64,000 nucleotides of DNA from Aquila chrysaetos chrysaetos (GCF_900496995.4 NC_044010.1:2170001-2234000), one strand, 5' to 3'; positions 36,986 through 50,777 are shown, counted from the stretch's first letter. Numbers and translations are program-made. The notes: generated by a model from the letters alone, not told the origin.

Positions 36986-37599
36986 GGCAGCGTGGAAGGG
37001 AGGTGAGAGAATTATGGAGAGACCAAGGAAGCAGATAACAAAGGCAGAAAAGGTGAAAGGAAGGGGAAAAGTAATCAGGTTCTCAGGTTTTTTTTGTAAA
37101 CTGGTTGTAAAACGTTAATCTGGCAGCGCGTTGTTCAGCTTGTAGAAGTGCCTCCCCTCTTGCTCCTCTAACTCAGCCCCCCCCGCCAAGTTTGTTTTTT
37201 TTTTCTTTTGAGGCAACCTGCATTAGCAAGACATTTTTGCCTTACTTATATCGGGGACAACCTCCCACTGCGTGCCGCTCAGGGAGAGGACTCTACCCTT
37301 TTGTTCGTCTCTGGGTCCTGCAAATCCCGCAGCATTCGTGGAGTTAGCTCAGCGCTCGCAGCAGGTGGAAGCTCCCAGTCCCGCAGCAGCTGTGCACAGC
37401 CTTGATCTTCAGGTTTTCACACACAGTCCTCAACCTCCCCTGCCCAAGCCTCCTTTCCCTGGTTTTTTTTTTTTTTTTTTAATGCGGAAAGCAGTAACCC
37501 TCTGGCCCGGCTAGCCCCCCGCTATCAGATTCCACCCGAGGAATTCTGGGCATGAAGCTTCGCAGGGCAAACAGGTCTCCCGCCCTCTCTAAATGTCTC

Positions 37600-37620
37600 C
37601 CCCTCCCTCCCTCCCTCCCT
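37600..37620. repeat. (CCCT)n pyrimidine tract
   Basis: Five CCCT units form a homopyrimidine run on the plus strand, hence a homopurine AGGG run on the minus strand. It is a simple repeat with G-quadruplex or triplex potential on the purine strand. Confidence 0.75.
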
Positions 37621-39882
37621 GTCACTGGGAATCTACCCTTATCCACTGCAGCGGGGACGTTATTTTTGAATTGTGTTTATTTGTTGGCACCCTGGTGTGA
37701 AAGCGCTTCCCATCAACTGCATATTAATCTTGTCAGCAGTTTGTGAACATTTTCCTCCCTCTCTGCCCTAACTAATTTAGGACTTTTAGGTCTCTTGCTC
37801 CCTTCCATCCCCACCTCCCACTGTAATTAAAGAGAAATTAATCTTCCTGGGTTTTGTTAAAGTGACTCCAACTATGTCAAAATAGTAAGAAAGGGACTAC
37901 TTTAGCCCTAGGAAGACTGAAGTTAGGAAAGTTGTAAACTGTCTTTTAGGAAAACATAGGTGGTGATGTAGGTATCTAGCCATTACATGTTCAGATAATC
38001 TTTAAAAGTACTCGGTCATTTGTCCCTGTACTTCTTCCATTGATCCATAGTCACTGGTTGCAACCTCTGCTGGATTTTCCTTATCTTGAAAACCCCAGGG
38101 ACACTGCAAACACCCCAAACTGTATCACCATTATCCTGAAATCTTTGACACCATTAGCTATATTCATTGATACAGCCTTTTATTCACTATATCCATCAAT
38201 ACATTAATACTTCTGTTACTTGATTACCCAAACATGCCTGGGCATTTTTTGCAATCCCAGAGTCACGGTCCCTATTTCTTGGGTACATAGCTCACAGTGA
38301 TTTTTATTTCAGGGTGGGTTTGGGGAGCTGAATTGAATTTAGTTGCACTGAGCAGTCTTCTTCAGGAAAAGGGTCTGTTAAAAGCTCTCTGGCTGATAGG
38401 GGCAAGTGCGGATGGTGTGATGCTGTTAATACACGGCAACATTGACTAATTGGAATTGATGAGGAGGTAACTGAGAGTGCCCACCACACAGGGAGTGCAC
38501 ATTCCCTCCCACCCCCAGAGACGAAGGAGGTCCCCTCACCCCCTTGGCAGGGTAGAACTAGCAGAAACCCTCTTCCTTTTTTTTTAACTCATTTGATGAT
38601 TGCTTCTGATGAGGTGCTCCAGCCTTTCATTTCCTTGGGCTACTGAAGATTCACATGTTCACATCAGTATGGACCCAGATGGATCCTGGGCCCACTACCA
38701 GAACACTCAACTATACCTAGGATGGATACCACCAGCTTGAAATAAGCTCTAGCTGATTAAAAGTGGAGCTGCTTGCTTATATAGCACCCCAGGCTATATT
38801 TACCATCTTATTTTCCCAGGAACCTGGCTAAATAGCCCAACCAAATGCAGAGCTTCGGACAATACCCTCTAGTTCCTCTATGGTAAGAGCCGCAGTTATC
38901 TGGAAAACTCAGCACATGCAGTCTCAGCCTTCCAGATCTACAACACAGATGGGCATAATTCAGAGAAGCCTCTGAACTATGTCCATCTGTGAGCTAGCTA
39001 AATGTCCTCTGTAGCTGTTTGGCATTCATACAATGGTATTAACTCTCAGCCTTTACCACCTCCATCAGGGTGGGACGTTTGCAGGGACCTAGCCACTGTG
39101 CCATTACAATTCATACTTTTATTCCTTCAGAAGCAGATCACTGTTATGTACTAGGAAGGGGGCTATATTTGGAAAAAAAACCCGCAGAGATGGGAGTATA
39201 AGGTGAGTACTTGCCTTCTCAAGGAGCATCTTCCTGACACCACATGTCCCCAGGGCCCTGGGATTTGTACCACATGCCTGTCAGACTTCAGCTTTTTCCC
39301 TTTGACCCAAAATAGCCAGGACCAACCTGCATAAAGCACCTCCTCTTCCCTGCATCTTCTCCGCCCTGAAGCTAAGGAAGGTGCTTTGACAAATCCAAAC
39401 CCAGAATCTCCAGATCTTATCTTTCCTCCATGATGGTGTCCAAAAATTGCCTCGGTCAGCCTTTTTGGTACACCATACAAATTATTTATATGATTAGTGT
39501 TTCAGGAAAAGGGTCAGCTATAGGATAGAAGGGAAAGAAGGAGCTTTTATCTGGGTGAAGGAAAGCGGACAGTGGTTTAGATTTATAGTGTTGGGCTGTC
39601 CAAGTAAGAATACTTTGTGATGTTGCCTGACAGACGTTTTGTAAGAATTTGATATTGCTAAGTACTTAATCACTGCTGTATTTGCATTTCTATTGTTTTT
39701 ACAAAGCAGTTCACAGTAGGCAAATAGACATCATCCCAAACTGAGAGGCCAATGGCTTGGCTGAAAAATTAGCAACTTGCTTCTTGGGGACTGAAAGTAA
39801 ACTCTGATTGTTCTCTTTGTCAGCCAGGTTTTTCTACCACACAGTGGAGCTGTCTGCTTCAGGCAAACTCTACCTCCTTTAG

Positions 39883-39925
39883 AATATCAAGAGATATTCT
39901 CTTGATATTTTAGAATATCAAGAGA
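39883..39925. repeat. Hairpin with a third direct copy of its arm
   Basis: AATATCAAGAGA (39883-39894) and its exact reverse complement (39898-39909) are separated by TAT, giving a 12-bp stem with a 3-nt loop. A third copy, again in the first orientation, follows at 39914-39925. The triplet pattern points to a template-switch or hairpin-mediated replication event. Confidence 0.85.
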
Positions 39926-42900
39926 AAGACTGTGCTAAGCACGGAGGAGTGCAGCAAGGTGAGTAACCTTGTACTGGTTGAAGACTAAAAACACAACAGG
40001 CAGAGGACGCATGACCCTCGAGATGCTTTAAATTCAACTGATTCCATAACTCAGCCTCTTCCTGCATAGATTTCATTTGCTTTCTGTCCTAATACTCCTC
40101 TCCTCTTTCTGCTAACAGAGCTACATCTTTCCATTCTGAGCTCTGACAGTGTCTCTGCTACCAAATTTCCATCAGTTGCAAGTGTGCCACTTTGTTATTT
40201 ATGTCAGCATCATCCTGGCTGAGATTAATAAGGCTTTGTGTACCCCAGGGCCACAGCTATTTCTCTTATTTATGTTAATGAGTCCTGCATAAAAGGTTTT
40301 GCCAAAGTCTAAAAAAGTGTAAAATTGATGACATAATCGTGGGAGAGTCTACAGGAATATTAAGGAGGATTAGGATACTATCAACAAATCAGGTTTTAAG
40401 TATTGTTCCGCTGGGCAAGGAGTGTTTTCAATTAATTTGTAATTAAATAAGGGAAGCAATTTAGTGAACTCAGAGAGATATTCCAGCAAACGGTTTATCT
40501 CATCAGTCTGAACCTCACATTCCTCCAGAACAGGATCATTGTTTAGATCTTGGGCATGTTATATGATCTGACCTATAGGAGTAATTTAATAAAACATCAA
40601 TATTTTCCTTCTATTAACCCTCAGTGTCATGCTGAATGGAGAGAGCTGCCTCTGCCTCCCTTCCCAGTCCCCATCAGATCTGCACGCTCTCTAACTGGTT
40701 GGACAGGTGTTATCACTAAGCAGCCTGGGGCTTTCAAACATAGACAAACCAGACACGTTCTCTAGCAAATGCGCAGCACAGCAGTAATATATGGAGGAAT
40801 GGAGAAGAACTGAGGGAGGGACAGATAGAGGGGACAGAGAACAATGAAGGCAAAACACACCCTGCTTTCACAGTGGAAAACATAGCGTCAGTTGAAGAGA
40901 TTTCCAACCAAGATGATGGGATTTGCTCATATTTTCTCAAAATATTCTTTATAAAATCCTTTCTTCAATCAGACCCAGAAGTATAAGATAGTTTAAGAGG
41001 ACCTGAGAAGAGATGAGCAATTCCAGATGGAGTTCTGTGCATTAATATATTCAAGGCAGGCAGAACAGGGATTTGTTGATTGCTTAAAAGGCTTAGTGCA
41101 ACAGCTGGGCACAGTTTGTGTATGACCAAAAATAAGAGCACAAATGAATGCTGATGTCCAGACATCTGGCCTTATAGCTATTGTTCTTGGCTTTTTTTTT
41201 TTTTTTCATAGCCACAGTTACTCCATGGAGCAGATTGAGGGGGGAAGAAAATTATGACATGAGGGAAAAGGAGCAAAGAGAATTAAGAGGTAGAATAGGA
41301 AAGAAAAACAAAAAGGTACAAAGCGAGTATAAGGAGATAGAGTAGGAGATGAAACAGGTACAGAACTGAAGAATAAAAATGTTAGGGACAAGGAAATAGA
41401 GATGGGATTAAATGAAGCAGGAGGGGACAAGATAGCAGAGGGGTAAAGAGAGTACCACAACTACCACATGTTGTTAAAGACTTACTGCAACCACTGATAA
41501 AGAAAAAAAGATATAGACACCTTTGGCATAGATTTCTTCCTTTTCAAGTCTCCACTCGCTTTGGCTTCTCCTCTCCCTAGCCTGCCCCGGTGATTGCCAT
41601 ATTCACAATAAGACACTTGTTTGGAAAAATCAACTTAAAAAACTGAAAAATGAAGTTATTGACTTTTTTTTTTTTTGCTCATATTGGACACATTCTGATA
41701 AATTTGTTTATTTTAGAAGCTGTAGTGGCACTAACATTCAAAAGGAAAATGTGGTCCTGTCAGAAGGAATGGCTTTCGAGTCAGGACCGTTCCTCTTTCT
41801 CTCCTTGTGAACAGTATCAAAGCTTGGCCAAGTCAGAAAGGTCACATTTTGATATGGACAGGTCAGAGCTGTGCAGGTGAAGTCGCCAAGGATTTTGTGC
41901 ATGCTCTGCATGCATAAGAATTCAGATAGGTTGCTTCCTATAGACACTGCTCCTAGAGTTAATAGTGGTAGGACGGACTCCCTCAGGATTGCGATGATCT
42001 GCAACTGGCACTCAGAAAACATGATGGAGAGGACTACTGAATGGAAGTGGATGTGGAGGGGAGAGGGAAGGAATAAAAACCAATTGATACAGAGCAAGAA
42101 ATTGACTGGAGCATAGAAATTGCAAACAGGAGTTGTTTGGATAATGCTCAGCGCAGGGATCTGAGGAAAAGGGAAGGCTACATGCAAAAGAAAAGAGGAG
42201 GAGGAGGAATCTGAGGAGGAAAGACTCAGCTTGGGGAGAAGACTGGAGCTACAAGCTGTATTGGAAAGCTGTCAGATGAAGAGGTGTGGCAGGAGAGAGA
42301 TCAGTTCTAGTAGGAGTTGTGTTCAAGGTAAAGGACTTGGTCTAGATAAACCCAAAGGCTGGAGAGGGAGCAGAGAGTACGGAAGGCAGAAAAGAGGATG
42401 AACGCCAAGGGCGAATGAAGAGTCTGAGAGGCTGGAGTGGTATAGAGCAACAGAGATTGCGAGAAACGCAGGTAGGGAGAAATTATTGTAAACTCAGAGT
42501 GGCAGAGAAACATTGATCAGGGAACTAGTCAATGCTGGTGACACAAATCAGAGAAGGGAGTCACGGACAAGCTGAGTCAAGAAACTGGGGCAGGGATGGG
42601 GAGAAGGGATTGAACTACATGCATCTAAGGATGGCGAAAAGATAGAACTGCAGCAAGGACCGGGGAACAGAGATGGGGCACAAGGATCAGAGCTTGTTCG
42701 GAGCTGGCAGAGGGGATCCCCATTGATAGCAGTCCCCATCGGAACAGAGTCCACCTCTCACCACTCCTCCCCTGCCATGGAGTCTCTTTGAAAGCCAATA
42801 CTGCGTGGTAGTACGAATTGTATGACCTCATCTCTTTTTAATGCTCATTCACCTACCAAATAGCAAACCTCTGCTGTTACCAGTTATTCCAGTTAGCTCA

Positions 42901-44114
42901 AGTGACAGGAGCTGCTGAAAGCGATCTTAAGTTATCAGTTGTGGAGTTAAGGATGTCAGTGTGATCCTACATAACTGGTTTATTTTTCCTCAAGTTCACC
43001 TTTCCTCTTTGAGGCCTAGGAACATAAACTCAGAAAAATATTTTAAGAGAATACTATTAAGCTGTTAAGGTCAAAGACTTTTAAGTTGTTTAAAATAAGG
43101 TCAGCATTGTGAGGCACGCATCAGGTCAAAAGTATGAGGTTATGCTACTGTAAGAATTTAACTCTATTTTTCTTACAATTTCTCCTCTGATGCTGTATTG
43201 ATTTCTATCTTTTATCTAACAGTGAACTCAATGTCCAGTTTGATTTTTAGTACCCTGAGACACAGTGTTCAGCATATCTGGAAACGGATCCAACAAACAA
43301 ATAATTCTTTGCGCCCTTCTTCAGCTATACATCCTGCAAAGAAAATGCCTATGACAAGAAACATCTCATATAGCTTTCGGGGTTTCTCTCCTTCTCTAGA
43401 AACTCCTTTCCCACTCCAGCAGCTGTGGTTCACCCTGTCCCTTTCAGGCTCCTACAGGTAGGTCCCTGTAAGCTATCCAGTGGCCTGCGTACTTTGAAGT
43501 TAAATAGTGCTTGAAGAATCGGATCATATGTTCCAGTTCCCATTTAGTAATGGCTCCTTATCTGAGTGTGGCTCAAGCAAGGCCAGCTTCTCTGCCCATA
43601 CCTGAAACAACCATGTGTTCCTACGTCTAATTCGCCTCAGAAATTCATCTCAGAAAGAGATTGCTTTCCTTCTGGAGAGACCAGGCAGGACTGGGTTACA
43701 GAGCAACATGAAACTTCGGGCACGGAAGAATTGCCTTGGTTGTGGTGCTGGGGTTTTGTATTTATAGTCTACCCAACTCCAGGCATGGAATGCAGCCACA
43801 GACTTGGCTTGTTTATCTTTGTTTTGGTTGCACCAACACCTATAAATGAAACAGAAACCCCAGAAAAGGGTTTCTGAGCTTAACCGCTGCTGAGCCTTTG
43901 CCCAGCTGTACAACCTCTGGCTTTCCCTCAGATAATTATGGAGGGACCAGAGGCTTGATCCTCAATCATATATCAATTTTCTCCTCTGAAGAAGGGGAAA
44001 AAATAGTTCTTAAGAGGAGCCAAACAAGACCAGAGGATGTGCTGTAGGAAACAACAATGCACAGAGCCCAAGTTATGGATTAGGCAGGGCCTGGCTGGCA
44101 TTGTTTGCTTCCAT

Positions 44115-44385
44115 TACAGATGATAAAGCCAGAAGAAGCCATTGTAATCATCTGCTCCAGCCTCCTGCATAACATGAGGCATAGGACTTTTCCTAAATTA
44201 GCTTATCTTCAAGCTATAGCATCTGTTAGAGGAGAAAACATCCAGTCTTGCCTGGAAGCTTTCCAGAGAAGGGCGTTCATCACAATGCTTGCTAATTGTC
44301 CCCAGCCATTAGCTGTGTTCCATATTAAATATGTGGGGCCTTGTTTCCAGCCTGAAAAAGCTGTCTTCAGCTTCGCCCGCTGCAT
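44115..44385 (+). mobile_element. Old L3/CR1-class LINE 3' fragment
   Basis: The word order is that of the amniote L3 tail: AAAGCCAGAAGAAGCCATTGTAA, ATCATCTGCTCCAGCCTCCTGCATAACA, then GGCATAGGACTTTTCC, CATCCAGTCTTGCCTGGA, TTCCATATTAAATATGTG and CTTCAGCTTC near the end. It is clearer than the copy at 12961 but still diverged and without a usable frame. Copies of this age are sometimes kept as regulatory DNA. Confidence 0.75.
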
Positions 44386-44639
44386 GTCATCATGCGTTTG
44401 TTCACGGTAGTGAAGAGGTCCGCTCTTCTGTCTGCCTTACCTGTCGTGCTTGAATGATAGGGTGACTCCATTGAATGGTGTCATCTCAGCAGTGCAGCTC
44501 CGCGAAGGACGGTGGACTTGAACACCAGTCATGAATGACCCCCCGCCTCCTCACCAAGGGTTGCAGAGCATCGCTGAGAGAGCCCTTTTCTTTTAAAGCC
44601 CACAGGGACTCCTAGCGGGAAAGAGACGATGACTTTCAA

Positions 44640-44900
44640 AACACTGAAAATTGTTTATAATTGAAGTGGTCACTTATAAATAGCTCTCACTCATTGTCAT
44701 GTGGCCAGCTTAATTAAATAGTGCAGAGCGTGTGCGGTCACTCACCTCAGATAGAAAAATCTGTATTGGGCCTTCGCCCTAATGTGAATTTCCTGACCTG
44801 ACAGATGGGGATTGAGTGTCTGTTTATGCCAAGAGGAGTTTGCTAACATTTTTCCTCTAATTACTAATTATACCAGTGAAAGGGGCTTTACGGCTGGAGT
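44640..44900. promoter_or_regulatory. Candidate conserved noncoding element, homeodomain-rich
   Basis: A TTAATTAA palindrome at 44710-44717 and the doubled CTAATTACTAATTA at 44857-44870 give several homeodomain cores. The stretch lacks frames and repeat signatures. It directly follows the L3 fragment. Enhancer function is inferred from composition. Confidence 0.35.
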
Positions 44901-45900
44901 CCTGGAAATGTGAAACTCGATCATCAGAGATTTGCAGGAAAGATGGAAGATTGATGGGTGACATCAAACAGCTGACAAGGAGGCCAGGGCGGCCAGACGG
45001 ACAGCAGCTGCTCCAAGGGGCTTCAGGGTTGGGGGCAGCTGCTCGGTGGGGGGGACACAGGGGTCCGTGGAGGAGCAGCACCGGGGGGGACGAGCCATTT
45101 TAATAGTTCACCCCCCCCCAAGTCATTTCAGCCAGGAATGGGTCTAATCCCCCAGGGCTGGAGGCTGCGTCTACCAACAGGTGGCAAGGCGAAGAAGCGA
45201 GGCTGAAGGCAGCTGCCGCCGCAGAGGGGCACCAGCTCCGGCTACGGCAGAAGGCTCCGCGAACACCGGACCGAGGAAGAGGAGCTGGAGGATGTAAATC
45301 AGCTCCTCGGGGCTGCAGGTTTCCCAGATCCAAGAGTGAACATCAGTGTGTCCGTTCCCCGGGGCCCCAGGAAAACTATCGTCCCAGCCAGCTACGGAGT
45401 GAGCCCAAGGTCACTGCGGAGAGATGCCTGCAGGGCAGTTTCCTTCTCTGAAAGTGACAGGAGTTGCATATTTTCACCAAGCCGCACCGATTCCTGTTTA
45501 GAGGTCCAAACCCAGATCCTCCTGGTGGTTTCTGACTCGACGGTGGGGTCAGCATGTTGCCTGATTCTCCAAAAGATGTTCGGCTCAGGCTGGGCTGTGT
45601 TACCCCTACCCCATTGGCATCCAGCGGGCTGGAGACTGGTGCCGCATTGCAGCGCTTGTACAAGCTCAGCCTCCGGCGGTCCTGCCACGGTGTATGTAAT
45701 TCACGTGGCCTCCAAACCACCGGTTTCCTTGGCATTTTGGGGAATCACGAGGATGGGCTGCCAGAGCTTCCCTTGCACGCTCCCTTGCCTAAACTGCAGA
45801 TCTCCTCCCAAAGACAGCCGCTCCGCCAGCGTGACTGCCCACACGGAGACTCCCGCGCTGACGGGAGGCCTTAGTTAAATCCCCGTCTTGAATGCCATTC
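44900..45900. other. GC-rich block with open frames on both strands
   Basis: GC and CpG are raised, with G and C runs at 45047-45055 and 45110-45120. Frames of 180 codons (plus, 45336-45878) and 119 codons (minus, 45376-45735) overlap. None shows a domain, signal peptide or convincing splice structure. GC-rich DNA has few stop codons, so these frames are expected by chance. A weak promoter cannot be excluded. Confidence 0.4.
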
Positions 45901-47074
45901 CCTGAGTGGACGTAAGAGTCCTGGTGCTGGCACAGCTACTCCCGCTCCCAGCATTATTGCCTGCTCATCAGTGCCGCCCTGAAGAGGATTAATTACCATG
46001 CCATGAGCCCACATCGCTACATCAGCGAACTGCAGCCCATATCCTGCCCAAACCCACTATTGTAAAAAGCGAGCAGAGTGACTACTGAAAATACATAAAT
46101 TGGGAGCCTGCTGGGGAGTTGAAAGAAAACAGGCTTTCACTGTCCCAGAGCAGCTGGTTGACTTGTATAATGTTAATTAGAACTTTGTTCTTGAAAAGGG
46201 CCAAGTGGACAGTGTTTGGTTTTGCATCCCACGAATGTGAAAGAAGCATGTAGACAAATAGTGAGCCGCCCTTATTAAAAAAATAAAGCAAAAATTGCTT
46301 TTTGCTGGATATAGGAGAGCACACAGCAGCAGTAGCACAGGGATGAGCAGATCTGTGATAATAGGAACTTTTTCACCAGTACGGTGATCTGAATTTCAAA
46401 CTGGTAAATCGTGCACATGTGTATTAATACATAAATAACCCCTACTGCCACCTAGCCAGTAATCGAGGTAGCTACGACAAACTCCATCTCGGCTAACAAG
46501 CCTGCCTTTCACCAGATTTGGCAGAATATTATAGTAATTATGAGTGTTTTCCAGGGCTCTAGGTCGTGAGTGTAAGTTTGGAACAACCAAATGATCACAT
46601 AGGAAATATTATAGTTTCATGGTTCAGCATGCACACTCTTATCCCACTGTTTCTGGTCCAGGTGGATAGCATTCATCTGAAGTAAAGTTGGAGGGATTAC
46701 ACAGGGAATAACTCTGTAACACATATATTCTCTTCCATGAAGAAGCCTAGTTATCTGTTCTACCTAGGAAAGGCTGTGGTCTCCCACACTGATGTTTGCA
46801 TTTCTATACTTGTACTTTTCTTCTCATAGATACAAAGTACTGAACGTCTGTTAGCTTAGAGGAGAACAGTCTTGCTCTTTCACTGTGTAGAAGAAAACTG
46901 CTATCAAGAATCTAGCCTGAGTTTTGCAGCTCCAGCTTTACAAATGCATACAGAACCACACTGAAAATAGGGATATTTAACATTACAACTAGCTTTGTAT
47001 TGTCTTATTCTATCTTTCTTTCTTCAAATTATGTTTTAGACATACTACTGTACAGAAGTGTCTTATGTTCTTTG

Positions 47075-47102
47075 AAAAAAAAAAAAAAAAAACAAAAAAA
47101 AA
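47075..47102. repeat. A-rich tract
   Basis: A18, C, A9 followed by CAACCAAAACCCA. It resembles a worn poly(A) tail, though no element body is recognisable upstream. Confidence 0.75.
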
Positions 47103-49499
47103 CAACCAAAACCCACAGGCTTTTTGAAGCAGCCATCATCAAATCCTCATAAATATCCTAGAAAGCAGCTGGGCAAGACATCCCCAGCTTGATCCTTATC
47201 AGACTGATAAGCTGGTCTTTTAAAAAGTCTAATGCAAATGATTTCCAGGGCTTCCCGTCTAGGTCAGGAGCCTTTCAAAACTCGATTAAAACATTCTATT
47301 TCCCCACTGACTTGAGGATAACAAATGCATGAAAGTCTGCGCATAATGTTTCCTCCCTTCAACAATTCTTTAAATTCCAAATACATAAGTGGAAGTCTAG
47401 AGCCCAGCATGGGAGGATGGGCAAACAAATGGGTTAAGGCAGGTCAAGGTATCTCAGTTTAAAAAGACATTAAACACATACCACAGCCCCTAATGGTAAT
47501 ATTGCTATGCCCCACCAACACCATGCCCCACCAGCAGCGCATTTGCATGGAGAGAACTGGAATTGTTTTCTTCCAGCTTCAAATGCCTGCCTTTAGTGCC
47601 TTGTCACCCTTCATCACACCTCCACCTGCGCGGACTGCTTGTTTGCGTGCAGCAGCAGCGATGCAGTGTGCCCCAGGGTTCTGAGCTCTGTCCCTCCTTT
47701 GCTCTCCCCATGCCTTCATATCCCCTCCATAGATAAAATCAGGAACAGTGATGTACCCATTCTTTCAGAAAACCACACTGTTCCTGGCTCCTTGATGAAA
47801 TAATCGATGATGGCACAAATGCAGCCTTGAGGAACGCCTCCCAAAGGCCAAACTGCATCATCAATAGTCCTTTCTCATGAACACTCGGGCAAAGAATATC
47901 ATTCACGGCACTGTAAAGCTTTCCATCATTTTGCCATACTTCTGAAAAGCAAAAAGGATAGTGCTTTCTACAGGGAACTCCACTGTGCTTGGCGGTAAAG
48001 ATCTCCAAGTCTCTGATTTGAACAGCATCCTAGTACGTGTAGTGAATCAACTGACTGATGTTTCATTAAAATCTATTAGAACCACTGGATGAGAAGTGCT
48101 GCCAATCCTATCTACTACGTGTTGCTCATCCACTCGTTCTGGGCAGAAAAGAAGGGTAAGCCAGCTCAGTCTGCCCTGTTTTGCCCTATTAGACAGCCCT
48201 CTAATTAGACGTTGAGTACACCTCCAGCGATCCAGGATGTGTGGCCGAAGGTGTGTGAGGCAGGTACATAAGCTCAGATCGTTCAAGGTATCTGGGGAGC
48301 TAATTGCCTACAGATCTGGGCCTCAGCCTGTTGTTCGAAGCATCTAGAGTTACTCGAACTCTGATGGCAAGGTCTGAATGAGGTAAGTGTTGAGCTTTAG
48401 TAGTCAATATTTTCCTTGCTTCAGAACCGATCAGCTTTTCCCACAGCTAGCTTACTGCCCCAAAATAACAGCGATATATTTGCACCAGCTTGGAATCCCA
48501 AGTACTAAGCTCTAAAAAGGAACAGAAAGTGCTGATTGAACCTTTTGTGCAAGAGCTACGTTATGATCTCCGAAATACAATTCCATCACCTCTGAAATGA
48601 AAACTACCCAAGGAGTGATTCGGTTTCAGAATAGCCTTCTGTTACACCCAAACTCTCACACTTCTTGGTGGCATAGCTCTCTGTCTTTCTAGTGTTGTCT
48701 AAACATCATTAGACCAGAAGACAGCCTTTCAATTTCAGTTCATTAATTTTCTGTCCTGGAAAGCAATAGTGGGTGTTGCAAAATCCAAAAAAAGTTCAAA
48801 TAAATCTTGCAAATGTCAGACTTCTGTATAAGAGAAAACCAGACAAGTTGCACTTCATTGATCCACACTGGCAGTAATGGCACTGAAGGTTTACTGACGG
48901 GACTTTGCAGTGAAAATAACTAATTCATCAGTGCTTTCTTTAAATTGTTATTGCTTAGTCATCACAGGATTTTGTGGGATGATGAAGAAAAGCAAAGATG
49001 ATTCAAGGCAAACGGATGAAGACATGTTCACCAAAAAAAGCTTTCTGTTGGCATTTAACACGTATTTTAAAGCAAGCTAAGAAATTCTGCTTGCTTCCAT
49101 TTTGCTCACAGTCTTACTTTGTCATACCTGATGACAGACAGTCACAATGACTTTATGGTGTTTGTGTACTCAGAATATATCCGTGTAGAAGAGAATTAGG
49201 GTTTAGACACCACAGCCAGTACATTGGGCCGAACTGCTGAGCTCAGCTGTTTATCTCACATCTCTCCACATTATTTGCAAATGCTGGCTAGGACCTCCCT
49301 TAAAAATCACTAGATAACAAAATAAGCATTAAGGATGGCATGATCTGAAAACACTGGCACAGGCAGGTCAATGCATTGGGAGCATGGCCAGATTTTAGTT
49401 AACTAGTGTACCTTTTCCATTGATGGCCCTCAGCATTTTGCAGCCCTGCCACAGTAAATGTTTTCCTTTGTCTGCAGTAATGAGATGGAGAGAGATGGA

Positions 49500-49900
49500 A
49501 AAACGCCTGATTTTTCATTCTGACTGCTGTTAATGTGAATTAAGGAATTTGGCTGATGGGAATTTGTGCTAGCACAGTTTGTTAACTAAGAAAAGTGCTA
49601 ATTAGAAATCCTTTTAAACTTGATCTCTGTAACACTATAATGTAAACACTTGCCGCATTTTATTTGTTTAAAGCTTACTGAATCTGTATGAATGGCTGGT
49701 CATGGCAAAAGGTGTACAATGTTGATGATAAGGTGTTACTGATTCTGCTTTCCAACTTTTATTTATTATACAACACCTGTCAGTAGTAAGTGGAGATTTT
49801 ACATTAAAGCAGGTGTTAGAGTCTGATAGGGATGAAAATATCATTTACCTTTCCTAAAATTATTTCACTTGCTCTTTAAAGAATTGGTTTTCTGAGAATT
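49500..49900. promoter_or_regulatory. Candidate conserved noncoding element
   Basis: It contains a CTAATTAG homeodomain palindrome (49598-49605), a GTTAAC half-site of HNF1 type near 49581, and several TAAT and GTAAACA (forkhead-like, near 49643) words, with no frame or repeat signature. Regulatory function is inferred from motif content only. Confidence 0.35.
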
Positions 49901-50777
49901 TTAAATTAAATCTGCTCTACCTCAAATAGCTAATTTAAGAAACGCAGAAATTGGACAGAGCCCTGGTTTTGCTGTCATTTGCAGAAACAAAGACAGCACA
50001 TTTTCTTTCAACTTCCCGTATTGTTAAGACTCACTAAAATCTTGCACATAGGATACATAAGCAGACTTTGGGGGGCAGGAAACTGTCTTTTTTTGTGGTT
50101 ACTTTGCCTAACTGCAGAGCGTCCATCCAAAGCAGCTGAAGAATACTCCTCCATTACAGATAATTCCACAAAGGTAAGCCACATTTCATAACGCTTTCCA
50201 TGTCTCACTTATCTTGGTAGGAGGGTGCAAGATGAAGCCCTGGCAGGCAGACACTGCTCACAGCCTGCTCATTCCCATCATCTGGGTCTCACCATGCTTC
50301 TAATAATAGCTCAGAAATAAGTAAATTGCTAAATTATCTATAGAAGTTTCTATAGGATGGCTGGCCAAATTTTAGGTTGTGAACTCAACTCATCAGCTAT
50401 TGCAGTACCCAGCCTTCCCACATTCTTTCATTTCATATGTCCCCTGGGAAAGGGTGGTAGTGGGGTGCTCAACGAAGTGTAAGGGAGGAGGCACTCCAGC
50501 ACAGCTGATGAGGGAGAGGACCACATCTGCATACATACTTGCACCGGAGCGCTGTGCCAGGAGCTCGCAGGCTGGGGTGCTCGGCAGGAGTATCACCGAC
50601 CGCATGGACCGGCTGCATCTAGAAGCAAGGACTGGCAGGAGAGAGGTGCTGGTCCTTCAAATGTGAAAGATCTGCTGCTGCTGGGAGATGCTGGCTTTGA
50701 GTCTTTACGGTGCCGCAGTCTGCTGACACAGGCAGGGTACATGTTGGCCAAGGGGAAGTATTTCAGGGGGTTGGGGT

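Larger units (their letters stand above)
35371..44114. other. Intergenic DNA with scattered GC-rich patches
   Basis: No gene is recognisable. CpG is modestly raised at 36000-36620 and 37190-37560, which may extend the promoter-like domain starting at 34850. A CCCTCCCT-type pyrimidine tract lies at 37600-37620 and a purine-rich stretch at 42180-42500. The frames present are short and unlike known proteins. Confidence 0.55.
45901..50777. other. Intergenic DNA, no gene recognised
   Basis: AT-rich, with an A-rich tract at 47075-47102 and one enhancer-like stretch at 49500-49900. No frame exceeds about 95 codons. A modestly GC-rich patch near 50500-50700 precedes the third LTR. Confidence 0.65.

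Noticed and set aside
45336-45878. 180-codon plus-strand frame in the GC-rich block
   Set aside because: No domain, no good splice site and a 119-codon frame on the opposite strand; expected from base composition.
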